Notes: generated from the letters alone by a model not told the origin. A stretch of DNA of 50,719 nt from Acidobacteriota bacterium (GCA_003223935.1 QHXQ01000046.1:1-50719); one strand, 5' to 3'; numbered from the stretch's first letter, positions 9,592 through 17,120 are shown. A program made the numbers and translations.

Positions 9592-10319
9592 GACAGCACC
9601 TCCCAAACGGCATCTACCCAACCGTCATTTGATCCGAGGTAAAGCGGCGCGGCAGGGTCAGCGAAAGCAATAGCGAGCATCCGCGCCAATTCCGCTGAAG
9701 TCTCAATCACGTACTTATATACGCCCTGCGGGATAACATACTCGCGCGATGTTGGACTCGCGTAATACTGCGGAAAGTAACGACGCACGACATTGACGTG
9801 AATCTGGTCGCCATTCCTAAACTCGTGCAGTTTTTCCGATTCCTTGCTTGCGTTTGCGCGGTCATTGATTATGACGCCTGTCTTCTCACGATCACGGTAA
9901 GCATTCATGAGCGGAATCACTCGTTTGTCGTAATTACGGCTACCATCAAGGAATGAACCGCCTTTCAAATGCTGCGCCCAAAGGTCGTCGTAATGCGAAA
10001 GCGGCGGCAAAGACTTGACGGCGAATCGAACGTGAAACTGCAATAGACTTGTATAACCAACCCTTGTAGTTGTTGCCTGTGTGCCGAACCTCCTTTCTAG
10101 CTTTTTGACGAGCACCTTGCGTTCTCCCTCCGCGATGTGCCAGCCGAGCGCGTTTTCTAGTAACCCGTAAAGCATGGCATCGGTTGGTTCGGGCTGGCTG
10201 CGGTAGTATTTGCCCGGCATACTCGTAACCATCGAAAGCGGCGCGAGCGCGTCAATGGTCAGTATTGCCCGTGTCGAGAACTCCGGCGGTTGAAGTAGAG
10301 AGTTGAGATCGAGTTTCAT
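9588..10319 (-). CDS. cas5: Cascade subunit Cas5
   Basis: A 243-residue RAMP protein. The N-terminus carries DALAPLSMVTSMPGKYYRSQ and DAMLYGLLENALGWH, the family's usual first-strand and helix pattern. Cas5 caps the 5' handle of the crRNA and contacts the large subunit. It starts 20 nt after cas6 and its stop overlaps the cas8 start (ATGA). The gene order cas6-cas5-cas8-cas7 differs from the commonest I-B order (cas6-cas8-cas7-cas5), pointing to a variant lineage. Confidence 0.85.
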   Translation of the reverse strand: MKLDLNSLLQPPEFSTRAILTIDALAPLSMVTSMPGKYYRSQPEPTDAMLYGLLENALGWHIAEGERKVLVKKLERRFGTQATTTRVGYTSLLQFHVRFAVKSLPPLSHYDDLWAQHLKGGSFLDGSRNYDKRVIPLMNAYRDREKTGVIINDRANASKESEKLHEFRNGDQIHVNVVRRYFPQYYASPTSREYVIPQGVYKYVIETSAELARMLAIAFADPAAPLYLGSNDGWVDAVWEVLS

Positions 10320-10339
10320 AAGTTCAAAATCTTAGGTGA

Positions 10340-11005
10340 CTACAACAAACTTCCGAATCCGCTGCCCGTGCCGTTCCCCACGCCGACGTTCCAAGCGAAG
10401 GCGACAGCTTCTCTTGTGCCTTCGACGGTGACGGGGCAGACGCTGGTGCGGTTGCGAGTGTCCTTGATAGCAACGAGCTTGGTTTTGGGGTAACGATAAG
10501 TCTTATCGAAGCTGACGGTCGCTTGATTGTGCGGCCCTCCGAATCCGGCGCGGTCTAATTTATGGCGAAGTGTTGCAGTCAACGTGGCATCGGCTTCGGG
10601 GTCGGAATAGATATAGTGTTTGACCTTTCCATCAATCTCTTTTGATTTGGCGAGAACGGGGCTACCAACTTTGAAGGTGTAGTTATCACCAAACTCCGGT
10701 GTCTGTTGTTGCGCAATGCGGGCGACATGCATACCGCAGCAAACTTCTGGGTCAGCCAGCGTATGGTCAATGATGCTGCCCGCAAGCGTGTCATCATGAA
10801 AACTGATGAACCAGCGTGCGCCGCATGGAAATTCGAGAGCGCCATTCTTCATAAAGCCGCCGTCAAGCCAGCTTAGCGAATAGAGACTGATGTCATCGTG
10901 CTGCGGATTGTGACCGAGCCATTTGTGGAATGCGCCCGTCAAGAAATGCTGGTAAGCGAAGGGCACGGGCTGCTGATTGGGGGACAAAGTGAAGTGGAGT
11001 CTCAT
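10340..11005 (-). CDS. cas6: crRNA-processing endoribonuclease Cas6
   Basis: About 221 residues starting MRLHFTLSPNQQ, a typical Cas6 first strand. The ATG at 11005 is preferred to longer upstream readings. SLYSLSWLDGG and ARWFISFHDD match the N-terminal RAMP domain. The protein ends with the glycine-rich loop GVGNGTGSGFGSLL characteristic of Cas6. It cleaves pre-crRNA 8 nt upstream of the repeat end, leaving the ATTGAAAC handle seen here. It is the first gene of the minus-strand cas operon. A second, truncated Cas6 lies upstream at 11623-11925. Confidence 0.95.
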   Translation of the reverse strand: MRLHFTLSPNQQPVPFAYQHFLTGAFHKWLGHNPQHDDISLYSLSWLDGGFMKNGALEFPCGARWFISFHDDTLAGSIIDHTLADPEVCCGMHVARIAQQQTPEFGDNYTFKVGSPVLAKSKEIDGKVKHYIYSDPEADATLTATLRHKLDRAGFGGPHNQATVSFDKTYRYPKTKLVAIKDTRNRTSVCPVTVEGTREAVAFAWNVGVGNGTGSGFGSLL

Positions 11006-11352
11006 GATGGTTAGTCTCTTTAGATTTAATATGCAAAGGTGATGGCGAGTCGTTGGTAAAGCAATGGCTACGCCATAGGCCAAGTGCTGTTCGGTTGCCG
11101 TTGTAGGAGTGGCCAACCGGATTGTTAGGAGCTAATGAGAATGAAAAAGCGATAGCGCATCCGGCTAAACTACGCGGGAGGTCGGGAGGACTCAACCCGG
11201 TTGACGATTGCAAGAATCTAAGACGGGCACATTCTAGTTGTGGTTCATCCGACCCGTCAAGATAAAGCTGGGCGATAACAGAAGATGTGCCCTGCCGCTG
11301 TTCAATAGACTCACCTAACCTAAATGTGTTATACACATCGTTAGTGGTGGTG
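11006..11352 (-). promoter_or_regulatory. Gene-free region upstream of cas6 with a candidate cas promoter
   Basis: No convincing gene lies here; the open frames have no family features. On the minus strand there is a promoter-like pair TTGACG (11255-11260) and TAGAAT (11231-11236) separated by 18 bp. It would start transcription near 11224, about 220 nt upstream of the cas6 start codon. This is a sequence match only. Read-through from the promoter at 11620-11648 is an alternative source of cas mRNA. Confidence 0.45.
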
Positions 11353-11421
11353 TGGAGGTGAAGGGATTCGAACCCTTTGCCGAGCCAATTTTGGAGACTG
11401 TCGGCTATGCCTTACACCCCC
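11353..11421 (-). tRNA. tRNA-Trp(CCA)-like RNA with aberrant D-arm
   Basis: On the minus strand a 7-bp acceptor stem (GGGGGTG with CACCTCC, one G-U), a discriminator A and a perfect T-arm (AAGGG, TTCGAAT, CCCTT) frame an anticodon loop CTCCAAA, anticodon CCA at 11392-11394. The D-arm is only about ten nt with no GG pair. The short segment GCCGA can instead pair with TCGGC to extend the anticodon hairpin. Total length is 69 nt. Bacterial tryptophan identity normally needs G at the discriminator position, absent here. It is therefore a tRNA-like or decayed tRNA rather than a normal tRNA-Trp. No CCA is encoded directly after the discriminator. Confidence 0.55.
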
Positions 11422-11480
11422 ACGACCCAAGCAGCTATTGCTGAATTACGGGTTATGTGCTCGCAACACATAGCCCGTTT

Positions 11481-11576
11481 TTATTTCTTCCACACTGGTT
11501 CGATTGAGAGCTTTCCTTGGATGAAACCACCCAAGAGCCAGTGCAAATTTCAATACCCCATGGGTTCGATTAACAG
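11481..11576 (-). CRISPR. Degenerate two-repeat mini-array (CreA/CreR-like)
   Basis: Two 30-nt segments, 11481-11510 and 11547-11576, match the CRISPR repeat at 20/30 and 22/30 positions in the same orientation. They enclose a 36-nt pseudo-spacer (11511-11546), within the spacer lengths of the main array. Read leftward, the upstream pseudo-repeat ends ATTGAAAT, 7 of 8 with the crRNA handle; the downstream pseudo-repeat has a poor handle. The unit sits between a truncated cas6 and the intact cas6. A self-match and a promoter upstream suggest a regulatory crRNA-like transcript rather than a memory array. A decayed array remnant is the alternative. Confidence 0.75.
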
Positions 11577-11587
11577 CAACTTCAGCT

Positions 11588-11607
11588 CCCAATAGCCAGT
11601 GCAACGG
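11588..11607 (-). promoter_or_regulatory. Protospacer-like site for the mini-array pseudo-spacer
   Basis: On the minus strand the 17 nt TTGCACTGGCTATTGGG (11588-11604) match the handle-proximal 17 nt of the pseudo-spacer (complement of 11530-11546) with one mismatch at position 12. The match begins exactly at the first spacer base, where a type I seed would be. The adjacent trinucleotide in PAM position (11605-11607) reads CCG. It lies immediately downstream of a promoter, so Cascade binding would block initiation or early elongation. Confidence 0.6.
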
Positions 11608-11619
11608 GAGATAGACAAC

Positions 11620-11648
11620 ACTTTAACGAAGATGTCGAATTGTGTCAA
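11620..11648 (-). promoter_or_regulatory. Candidate promoter for the mini-array
   Basis: A consensus -35 TTGACA (11643-11648) and a -10 TAAAGT (11620-11625) are separated by exactly 17 bp on the minus strand. The expected start point is about 11612-11614, a few bases before the protospacer-like site and about 36 nt before the first pseudo-repeat. Confidence 0.55.
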
Positions 11649-11925
11649 CAAGAAAGTTATCTGGAAGTTGCCTATTTTCCCGTGCTGCCCCGAATGATTG
11701 CGGCTTTTCGTCAGCGACGCGGGCACGGCGGGTGGTGAGGCGCGAGAAGGTGAACAACTTGAAGGTGCGCCCGTCGGTCTGGAAGCCTGTGTCGTGCAGG
11801 CGCGCGGCGAAAGTAGCAGAGGCTTGACCGAGCGTGGCGTAGATCATCGCGGCGACAGCATGCTGGTAGTTGAGCGGCAGTAGCGTCGCTCGTTGCATAG
11901 CGGTCAAGATGAGCTTTACGCGCAT
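11623..11925 (-). pseudogene. Truncated Cas6, N-terminal domain only
   Basis: From MRVKLILTAM the reading frame has the Cas6 N-terminal pattern: LLPLNYQHAVAAMIY, FAARLHDTGF and GRTFKLFTFSRL. It stops after about 100 residues, so the C-terminal RAMP domain and the glycine-rich loop are missing. It differs clearly from the intact Cas6 downstream, so it is a remnant of another CRISPR locus rather than a recent duplication. The promoter of the degenerate mini-array lies at its 3' end. Confidence 0.75.
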
Positions 11926-11984
11926 GGCACTTCGCGGCGGCTTTAGGCTTATAGTTAGAATAATTGGGGTACTGCAATCAGGCT

Positions 11985-12956
11985 TCACTCATCATCATAC
12001 TGTAAGAAGTTAACGGCATTTAGTTCCAAGTTCTCTCTACCATGATCATAACGCATCACGGTCTTCGGGTCTTTATGCCCACTCATCATCTGCACCTGCC
12101 GGTACGAGAGTCCTTGATCTAACGCCTTCGTGATCGCCGTGCGTCTCAGGTCATGTGGCGACACCTTGCCGATGCCACCATAGCTCGCCCATCGCTGCAC
12201 AATATTCCACGCCATCCTTATTGAGAGTGATTTACTGAACTCCAATGTCCGGTAGTTTGTGTGTGGCTGGAACAAGTAAGCCTCTGCCCCGTCGCTATGC
12301 AAGGTGGCTCTTCGTTTCTGATCCAGCTTCAAGTATTCATCAATGGCTTGTCTAACATCCTGTGGCAATGGCAGCGTCCGCTCTCTTCCGCCTTTGACCT
12401 TGAACTTCAAGACCCACCGCCCATGACTCCACTTCATCGAGGACGAGCGCAAGGAACATCCTTCACTCACCCGCATACCCAAGCGAACAAGCACCAAGAG
12501 CAAAGCGTAATCTCGCGCACCTTCTGACTTACTCCGATCAGGGCCGGAGAGCAAGTATCTGACCTCTTTTGCCTTCAATGCCCTTCCCTTCATTTCGTCA
12601 GAGGTCGGTGGTGGTGGCACTACTTTGGTCGCCGCCGGGTTCAGATGCACATAGCCGCCAACTCGCAGGTACTCGAAGAATGAGCGCACGACTGTTAGCT
12701 TTAAGGTAATAGTGGCAGCTTTCCGCCGACGATGTGTCAGCGCATCGCGCCACAACAGCACATGGTTCGGCGTGATGTCAGATGGATGAAGTTGTCCGAC
12801 GAACTGGAAGAACTCACGGATGACACGGCTATAAACCCTTCTGGTCTCCTCGGAGACACTCTTGGCGCAGAAAGGCGCAGCCATGCGAAAGTCAAAGCGT
12901 TGGGCCACTTCCCTATCATCAGTCGGGCGCACCGCAGGCAATAGCTTATTAACCAT
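11985..12956 (-). CDS. Tyrosine recombinase/integrase
   Basis: A 323-residue phage-integrase-type recombinase. The N-terminal SAM-like core-binding domain covers roughly residues 30-120 (SEETRRVYSRVIREFFQF). The catalytic domain has GMRVSEGCSL (Arg), SPHDLRRTAITKAL (HxxR), MSGHKDPKTVMRYDHG (His and Tyr nucleophile), so the catalytic set is complete. It sits directly upstream of the truncated cas6 and may have moved this region. A broken relative lies in opposite orientation at 48259-49240. Confidence 0.93.
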   Translation of the reverse strand: MVNKLLPAVRPTDDREVAQRFDFRMAAPFCAKSVSEETRRVYSRVIREFFQFVGQLHPSDITPNHVLLWRDALTHRRRKAATITLKLTVVRSFFEYLRVGGYVHLNPAATKVVPPPPTSDEMKGRALKAKEVRYLLSGPDRSKSEGARDYALLLVLVRLGMRVSEGCSLRSSSMKWSHGRWVLKFKVKGGRERTLPLPQDVRQAIDEYLKLDQKRRATLHSDGAEAYLFQPHTNYRTLEFSKSLSIRMAWNIVQRWASYGGIGKVSPHDLRRTAITKALDQGLSYRQVQMMSGHKDPKTVMRYDHGRENLELNAVNFLQYDDE

Positions 12957-13413
12957 TGAACAGATCGGCTCCTAAGAGCGGTTTCTCCTATCAAATCGCT
13001 ATAAATAATGCCTTGTTAGATCGAAATCGTCAATAATGTTCTTCTGAAAACATTGATTACCGGAAATGCCAATTCACCCTATCAAGCATGTTTAAAAACT
13101 TCCTCTTCTTTCAAAAACTTGTCTGCCCGTGAAACGTTGTGGAACTATGCAAGGCGGGTGGCATCGGGAATATAGCTTGGGACATTTAATGGTTGTGGAG
13201 GTTTGCTCTACGACAGGTGTATGAGGTATGCCGTGATCATTTATGGTCTATTTGGAATCACTTTATGCTCTAGCAGATTCACTTTATGCGCTAGCCGACA
13301 ACACAACTGAGTAGTTTGTGTATCCAATATCTAATTCCTATGGAATTTCACTTTTTCTATATGTATTATGCGAAGCTGTGTAACATCTTTGAGTTGGGAG
13401 TTCAAGATTCGAT
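12957..13413. other. AT-rich gene-free region
   Basis: About 450 bp without a supported gene upstream of both the recombinase and the next ORF, so promoters for both probably lie here. The second half contains tandem repeats at 13237-13299, listed separately. Confidence 0.5.
13237..13299. repeat. Tandem ~20-bp repeats resembling an IS21-type end
   Basis: Three imperfect tandem units of the form ATCACTTTATG(C/G)(G/T)CTA end at CCGACA. Multiple short tandem repeats near a terminus ending TGTCGG (complement) are typical of IS21-family ends. A related pair occurs in the same orientation at 14222-14267, flanking the ORF at 13414-14196. No istA or istB is present here. Confidence 0.5.
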
Positions 13414-14196
13414 TTGAAAGCCACTCGTCGTCGTCAGCGTAAAGCTGACCCGCTCGCTTCGCCTGAGGATGTGAGGTCTATTTGCGCTCAACTGCGCGCT
13501 GCCCTGCCTGAAATTATCTCACCGCAGGATAAAGAGTTGGTGCGGCTCTTGCGCGCTGTGCGCCATGTCCAACGTTACCCTGCGACTGACACGAAACGTG
13601 GCCGCCCCAGCAAATGGCGGCGTGAAGACCTATTGAAAGTAGCAGCACGGCTAACCGACATCCTTGACCGTGAAACATCCTCGCACCTCTCTGTCGCCAG
13701 CTTTGTTGATCACTACCTGCGCCTGCTCGAATTCCCTGCCGACATCGTTCAGGCACTGGCAAAAGAAGGGATCAATCTCTTCGAGGCCGAGCAACTCGCG
13801 CGTATCACCGCTGAACGGCTTGGGGTCACGACCAGTCAAGCGAAACGCACACGCGCCGAGCTACTCTCCTCTCACCTGCAAACTAAGGCATCGGGCGAAA
13901 GGCTCCGGCAACGGGTTAATGAACTGCTTCGTGCTTTAACGACTCAAGCAAGAGAAAGCACAAATGGCGAAGTGGCTGCGGAATTGGAGGCTTTGGAGGA
14001 TTTCGACCCTTATGATTCGACGCACCTATTTTGGGAGCAACTCAAGCAATTAGGATTCGCATTTAGGGAAATCCGAAGGGCGGACGTGACAGACGAGGAG
14101 ATCGAGGAACTATTGAAGGCAAGCGAACCGATCTTGGCTATGCTGAACAGGATTCAACGGCGGAAAGATGGAGCGGCGCAAAAGCTGAAGATTTGA
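13414..14196 (+). CDS. Unknown protein, weak ParB-HTH resemblance
   Basis: A 260-residue protein starting with TTG (MKATRRRQRK). The N-terminus is very basic. The middle reads FPADIVQALAKEGINLFEAEQLARI, reminiscent of the helix-turn-helix of ParB/KorB proteins, where a segment of this style recognises DNA. The rest is mostly charged helix and ends in a basic tail. I do not recognise the family. It stands alone between two same-orientation sets of IS-end-like repeats, which suggests it arrived with, or was left by, a mobile element. Confidence 0.6.
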   Translation: MKATRRRQRKADPLASPEDVRSICAQLRAALPEIISPQDKELVRLLRAVRHVQRYPATDTKRGRPSKWRREDLLKVAARLTDILDRETSSHLSVASFVDHYLRLLEFPADIVQALAKEGINLFEAEQLARITAERLGVTTSQAKRTRAELLSSHLQTKASGERLRQRVNELLRALTTQARESTNGEVAAELEALEDFDPYDSTHLFWEQLKQLGFAFREIRRADVTDEEIEELLKASEPILAMLNRIQRRKDGAAQKLKI

Positions 14197-14221
14197 GATG
14201 AGAAGTCAAAGCTATTGTCGG

Positions 14222-14267
14222 AATCATTTTATGGTCGAATTGGAATCACTTTATGGTCGAACCGACA
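14222..14267. repeat. Second set of IS21-type end-like repeats
   Basis: Two tandem units, AATCATTTTATGGTCGAATTGG and the related AATCACTTTATGGTCGAACCG, end in CCGACA. They match the set at 13237-13299 in the same orientation. One intact IS would have inverted ends, so these are not the two ends of one element. Confidence 0.5.
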
Positions 14268-15265
14268 TCTGTTTTGCTCTTTCAAATTGTTGGAACAGGA
14301 CGCGGATTCAAGTTTGAAGCGCAACAGAACGTCGTTTGAAAAATATCTCATTCGGGTGCGAAAGCCCAACGTCTTACGCGGGCGGTTGTTTAAGCGCTCC
14401 ATGACTTTCCGCATGTCCGCGTCAGTGATCTTTGAGAAGTCTGTCTTCTTCGGGAAGTATTGGCGCACCAGCCCGTTGGTGTTCTCGTTCAGACCGCGCT
14501 CCCATGCCGCATACGGGTGCGCGAAGTAGAATTTGGCCTGAAGCCCAGCCGCGATTGCCGCGTGGGCAGCGAACTCCCGCCCATTGGCGCTGGTGATGGT
14601 GTGGACGCGCGGCCAACTCGCCTAAGAGCACGAGGCTGGCGGCGGTCACGGCCTGTGCCGTGTTGCGCTCCACTCTCTTGAGCCGCACGAGTTTCGACTT
14701 GCGCTCGGTGAGGCTCAGGATGGCTTGCCGGTGCGCCGTGCCGATGATGGTGTCGGCCTCCCAGTCGCCTAAGCGCCGCTTGGCGGCCACGACCGCTTGG
14801 CGCGCCTCGACCCCCATGCGGTTAGGAATCTGCCCGCGCCGCGAGTGCTTGCCGTAGCGCTTGCGCCGCTTTCTCTGGCAGCGCAAGCAAAGGTGGAGCG
14901 TGCCACCCGCCCGCTTGTCCGCGTAGATGTACTGATAGATGCGCTCGTGGCTCACCGCAGGCTGCCGCTCCAGATGGAGCCGCCCAGCGATCTGTTCGGG
15001 ACTCCACTCTTGGCGCAAGAGCCGTGCGACCCTCGCCCACGTTTGCGGGCTAATGCGCGGGCGGTAGGCAGCCTGTTGGCGCGCCGTCGCCAGTTCATGC
15101 GCCTGCTTGGGGCGATAGCCGCGCCGCCCGCAGTTGCGCGCAAGTTCGCGTGAGACGGGACTTATGCACGCCGATGATGGTCGCGATCTCGGTGCGGCTG
15201 TGGGCGGCTTTCTTCAAGGCGTAAATCTGGTATCTTTGTTCACGGGTAAGCTGCCGATAGGTCAT
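14229..15265 (-). pseudogene. IS30-family transposase, frameshifted
   Basis: Read from MTYRQLTREQRYQIYALKKA at 15265, the IS30 helix-turn-helix start is followed by a frameshift near 15145. The frame then continues through SPEQIAGRL, SHERIYQYIYADK and GDWEADTIIG (first Asp of the DDE set). A second frameshift lies near 14610. The C-terminal part RQYFPKKTDF...LNNRPRKTLGF in another frame completes the family signature. The protein is therefore broken in at least two places. The frame reads past the element's left terminal repeat before a stop. Confidence 0.88.
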
Positions 15266-15359
15266 CAGTGGTTCCTTGACTTGGTCGTTAAAGCAGCACC
15301 GATGCTATCGCAGCTTGCCCTTTAGCTGCCAAGTTCAAAGTTGCACTTCAAAGTTGAAT
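14306..15359 (-). mobile_element. IS30-family insertion sequence, decayed
   Basis: Inverted repeats at 14306-14325 (ATTCAAGTTTGAAGCGCAAC) and 15340-15359 (complement ATTCAACTTTGAAGTGCAAC) match at 18 of 20 positions. They bound about 1.05 kb, the normal size for IS30 elements. The enclosed transposase is frameshifted, so the copy is probably inactive. Confidence 0.8.
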
Positions 15360-15674
15360 TCACCTTACCTCTTTAGTAAAAGTAATAAAGATTTACAGCT
15401 AGTCTAGAGAAGCAGACTTATTTGCCGGACTGCCGGGCGCAGTGTAATTAACGCTGCAGATCTAAAATTTAATTGGCCCACAACTACAGCAACTTATACA
15501 GGGTCTCAAGCGGCACACCGCAGGCCGCCTAAACAGACAGATAAGAATAAGAATTAAGCTGAAGCTGTCAGAACTCAAACATCTTACTAATCATAGACAC
15601 ATGTTATGGTTTTAAAAGACTGAGCTACCCCTGCAACCTACATTACAGGGGGTGCAATAAAGATTGCAGGGGTA
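15360..15674. other. Gene-free region with iteron half-sites
   Basis: No gene is supported. The right end (about 15626-15672) contains ACCCCTGCAA, TTACAGGGGG and TTGCAGGGGT, the same motif that is clustered at 17385-17690. These lie just past the stop codon of the winged-helix gene. The left part is AT-rich. Confidence 0.5.
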
Positions 15675-16304
15675 TCAATCCTCTTCCCCTATGTGATAGC
15701 GGCGATTCGGCTCGGCAGGAAAATCCTGTGGCGATAAGAAGAGACGGAAGACCGTTCCCTTTTTCGTCGGCGTGTTGAAAATCTCAGGCCGCTCGATGAA
15801 GCCCAATTGTTCGAGTTGCGCAACTACGTTGTAGCACTGGCGCTCTTTAAGACCTGCGGCGGCGGCAAGTTTCGGCATTGAGGTGAAGCACTCTGCCTCG
15901 CCCACCTCGTAGGTCATCTCGAATAATATCCGGCACACGCTCATCTGGCCGGAACGCAAGATCGGCGACCAGCGTTTGGAAAAATCCCCGAAAGAGGTTG
16001 AAAGAATATTACTCGATGCGGAAGAAGGTGGGGCTGTGCCAGATCGAGCCACCCCTGCAATTTTTTTTGCAGGGGTGTTACGCGATGTTGTGCTGGGTGA
16101 CTGCCCTACCCCTGCAATCCGCTTTACAGGGGTCGTTCGCACTTGAGGGGTTGAGGTCGCCGCTAGCGCCTCTTCCTGAGCTTTTGCCTCATGGAGCAAC
16201 TCACGGAGTGGATTGATCTCGCTGACGCGCGGTTGTCGGTCGGGCAGCCGAAATTTGCTTTTGCCAGCCACCCTACGTTGAGGTTTTGTTTTCGGTTCTG
16301 CCAT
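15675..16304 (-). CDS. Winged-helix protein downstream of ParA
   Basis: A 209-residue protein. The first 105 residues are basic and low complexity; the C-terminal half (SGQMSVCRILFEMTYE, TSMPKLAAAAGLKERQCYNVV, LEQLGFIERP) is a winged helix-turn-helix of the replication or partition regulator type. Its ATG overlaps the parA stop in TAATG, so the two are cotranscribed and coupled. It takes the place of a ParB-like centromere-binding partner, but its family is not recognised. Two iteron palindromes lie inside the coding sequence and encode the repeated peptide TPxK(R/K)IAGV. Confidence 0.75.
   Translation of the reverse strand: MAEPKTKPQRRVAGKSKFRLPDRQPRVSEINPLRELLHEAKAQEEALAATSTPQVRTTPVKRIAGVGQSPSTTSRNTPAKKIAGVARSGTAPPSSASSNILSTSFGDFSKRWSPILRSGQMSVCRILFEMTYEVGEAECFTSMPKLAAAAGLKERQCYNVVAQLEQLGFIERPEIFNTPTKKGTVFRLFLSPQDFPAEPNRRYHIGEED
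16050..16137. repeat. Iteron palindromes inside the coding sequence
   Basis: Two palindromic copies of CCCCTGCAA...TTGCAGGGG type (one with a T-rich centre, one with TTACAGGGG) lie in frame within the winged-helix gene. Translated on the minus strand they give TPAKKIAGV and TPVKRIAGV. The same motif occurs just after the gene and in the origin-like cluster at 17385-17690. Confidence 0.8.
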
Positions 16305-17116
16305 TAAGCACGCGACTCCTCAACGGCCAGTTTTAACTTCCCTTTATTCTTGCGGGCACCGAGCCGCTTCAATATCTCATCTGTCAGCTCTGCGTAGAGC
16401 AACGCGCCGCGCGAAGCCGGGGCATAAAGCTGCACGGGCTGATGAAAGGCCGGTGACTCCTCTAGCTTGACGTTGCGATGGATGATCGTCTCGAATACCT
16501 TAACTCCATAGCGCTCCTTGAGGCTGCGGAAGGACTCTGCAGAGACCGAAGTACGTCCGTCGAACAGGGTGCAGACCATGCCGAGTAGCTCTAGTTCCGG
16601 GTTAGTGCTCCTTACCTCCTCGAAAGTGCCCATCAGATCATCTAGCCCGTCTTGGGCGAGCGGCGACGCGGCAACGGGCACGAGCATGTATGTTGAAGCG
16701 AGCAGCGGAGTGGTCAAGATCTGCCCTAATGTGGGCGGTGTGTCAATAATGACGAAGTCATATGTCGAAGCTAGCGGGGCGAGTTTTGATCGCAGGCGGT
16801 TGATCGCAATGGCTGGCTCTTTTTCGAATCGCGCAAAACGCAATTTCGAGGGAACCAAGTCGAGATGTTCCATCTCTGTGGTCACGACGGCTGCTTCGAG
16901 CGGGATCTTTTCGCGTTGCTCGGATTCGATCAAGACATCAGCGATAGAGAGATTGATCTGGTCGGGGGCGAGAAAATGAGAAGTGACGTTTGCCTGTGGG
17001 TCGCTATCAATGAGCAGCGTCTCGTACCCACGCATTGCGAGTTCCGCGGCTACGCAGGCTGCAGTGGTACTTTTGCCTACGCCGCCTTTCTGATTGGCAA
17101 CGGCAATCGTCTTCAT
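16304..17116 (-). CDS. parA: ParA-family partition ATPase
   Basis: A 270-residue ParA/Soj ATPase. The deviant Walker A KGGVGKST lies at residues 10-17, the switch I region is DSDPQANVTSHFL, and Walker B is FVIIDTPPTLG. No N-terminal DNA-binding extension is present, so it is of the short ParA (Ib or chromosomal-like) form. It lies between an XRE regulator and a winged-helix protein in one minus-strand operon (4-nt gap and 1-nt overlap), next to iteron-like repeats: a replicon segregation module. Confidence 0.95.
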   Translation of the reverse strand: MKTIAVANQKGGVGKSTTAACVAAELAMRGYETLLIDSDPQANVTSHFLAPDQINLSIADVLIESEQREKIPLEAAVVTTEMEHLDLVPSKLRFARFEKEPAIAINRLRSKLAPLASTYDFVIIDTPPTLGQILTTPLLASTYMLVPVAASPLAQDGLDDLMGTFEEVRSTNPELELLGMVCTLFDGRTSVSAESFRSLKERYGVKVFETIIHRNVKLEESPAFHQPVQLYAPASRGALLYAELTDEILKRLGARKNKGKLKLAVEESRA

Positions 17117-17120
17117 CTTC

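Noticed and set aside
11231..11260. Cas promoter as the pseudo-spacer target
   Set aside because: Only about five bases next to this promoter match the pseudo-spacer seed, against 16 of 17 at the mini-array promoter.
10893..11336. 147-residue ORF upstream of cas6 on the minus strand
   Set aside because: It overlaps the cas6 start in another frame and has no recognisable domain; the region looks like an upstream leader.
11481..11576. Mini-array as merely a second normal CRISPR array
   Set aside because: Only two repeats, both strongly diverged from the 32 perfect copies of the main array, so it is not an active memory array.
13237..14267. The two repeat sets as the two ends of one IS21 element
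   Set aside because: They are in direct, not inverted, orientation and no istA or istB gene lies between them.
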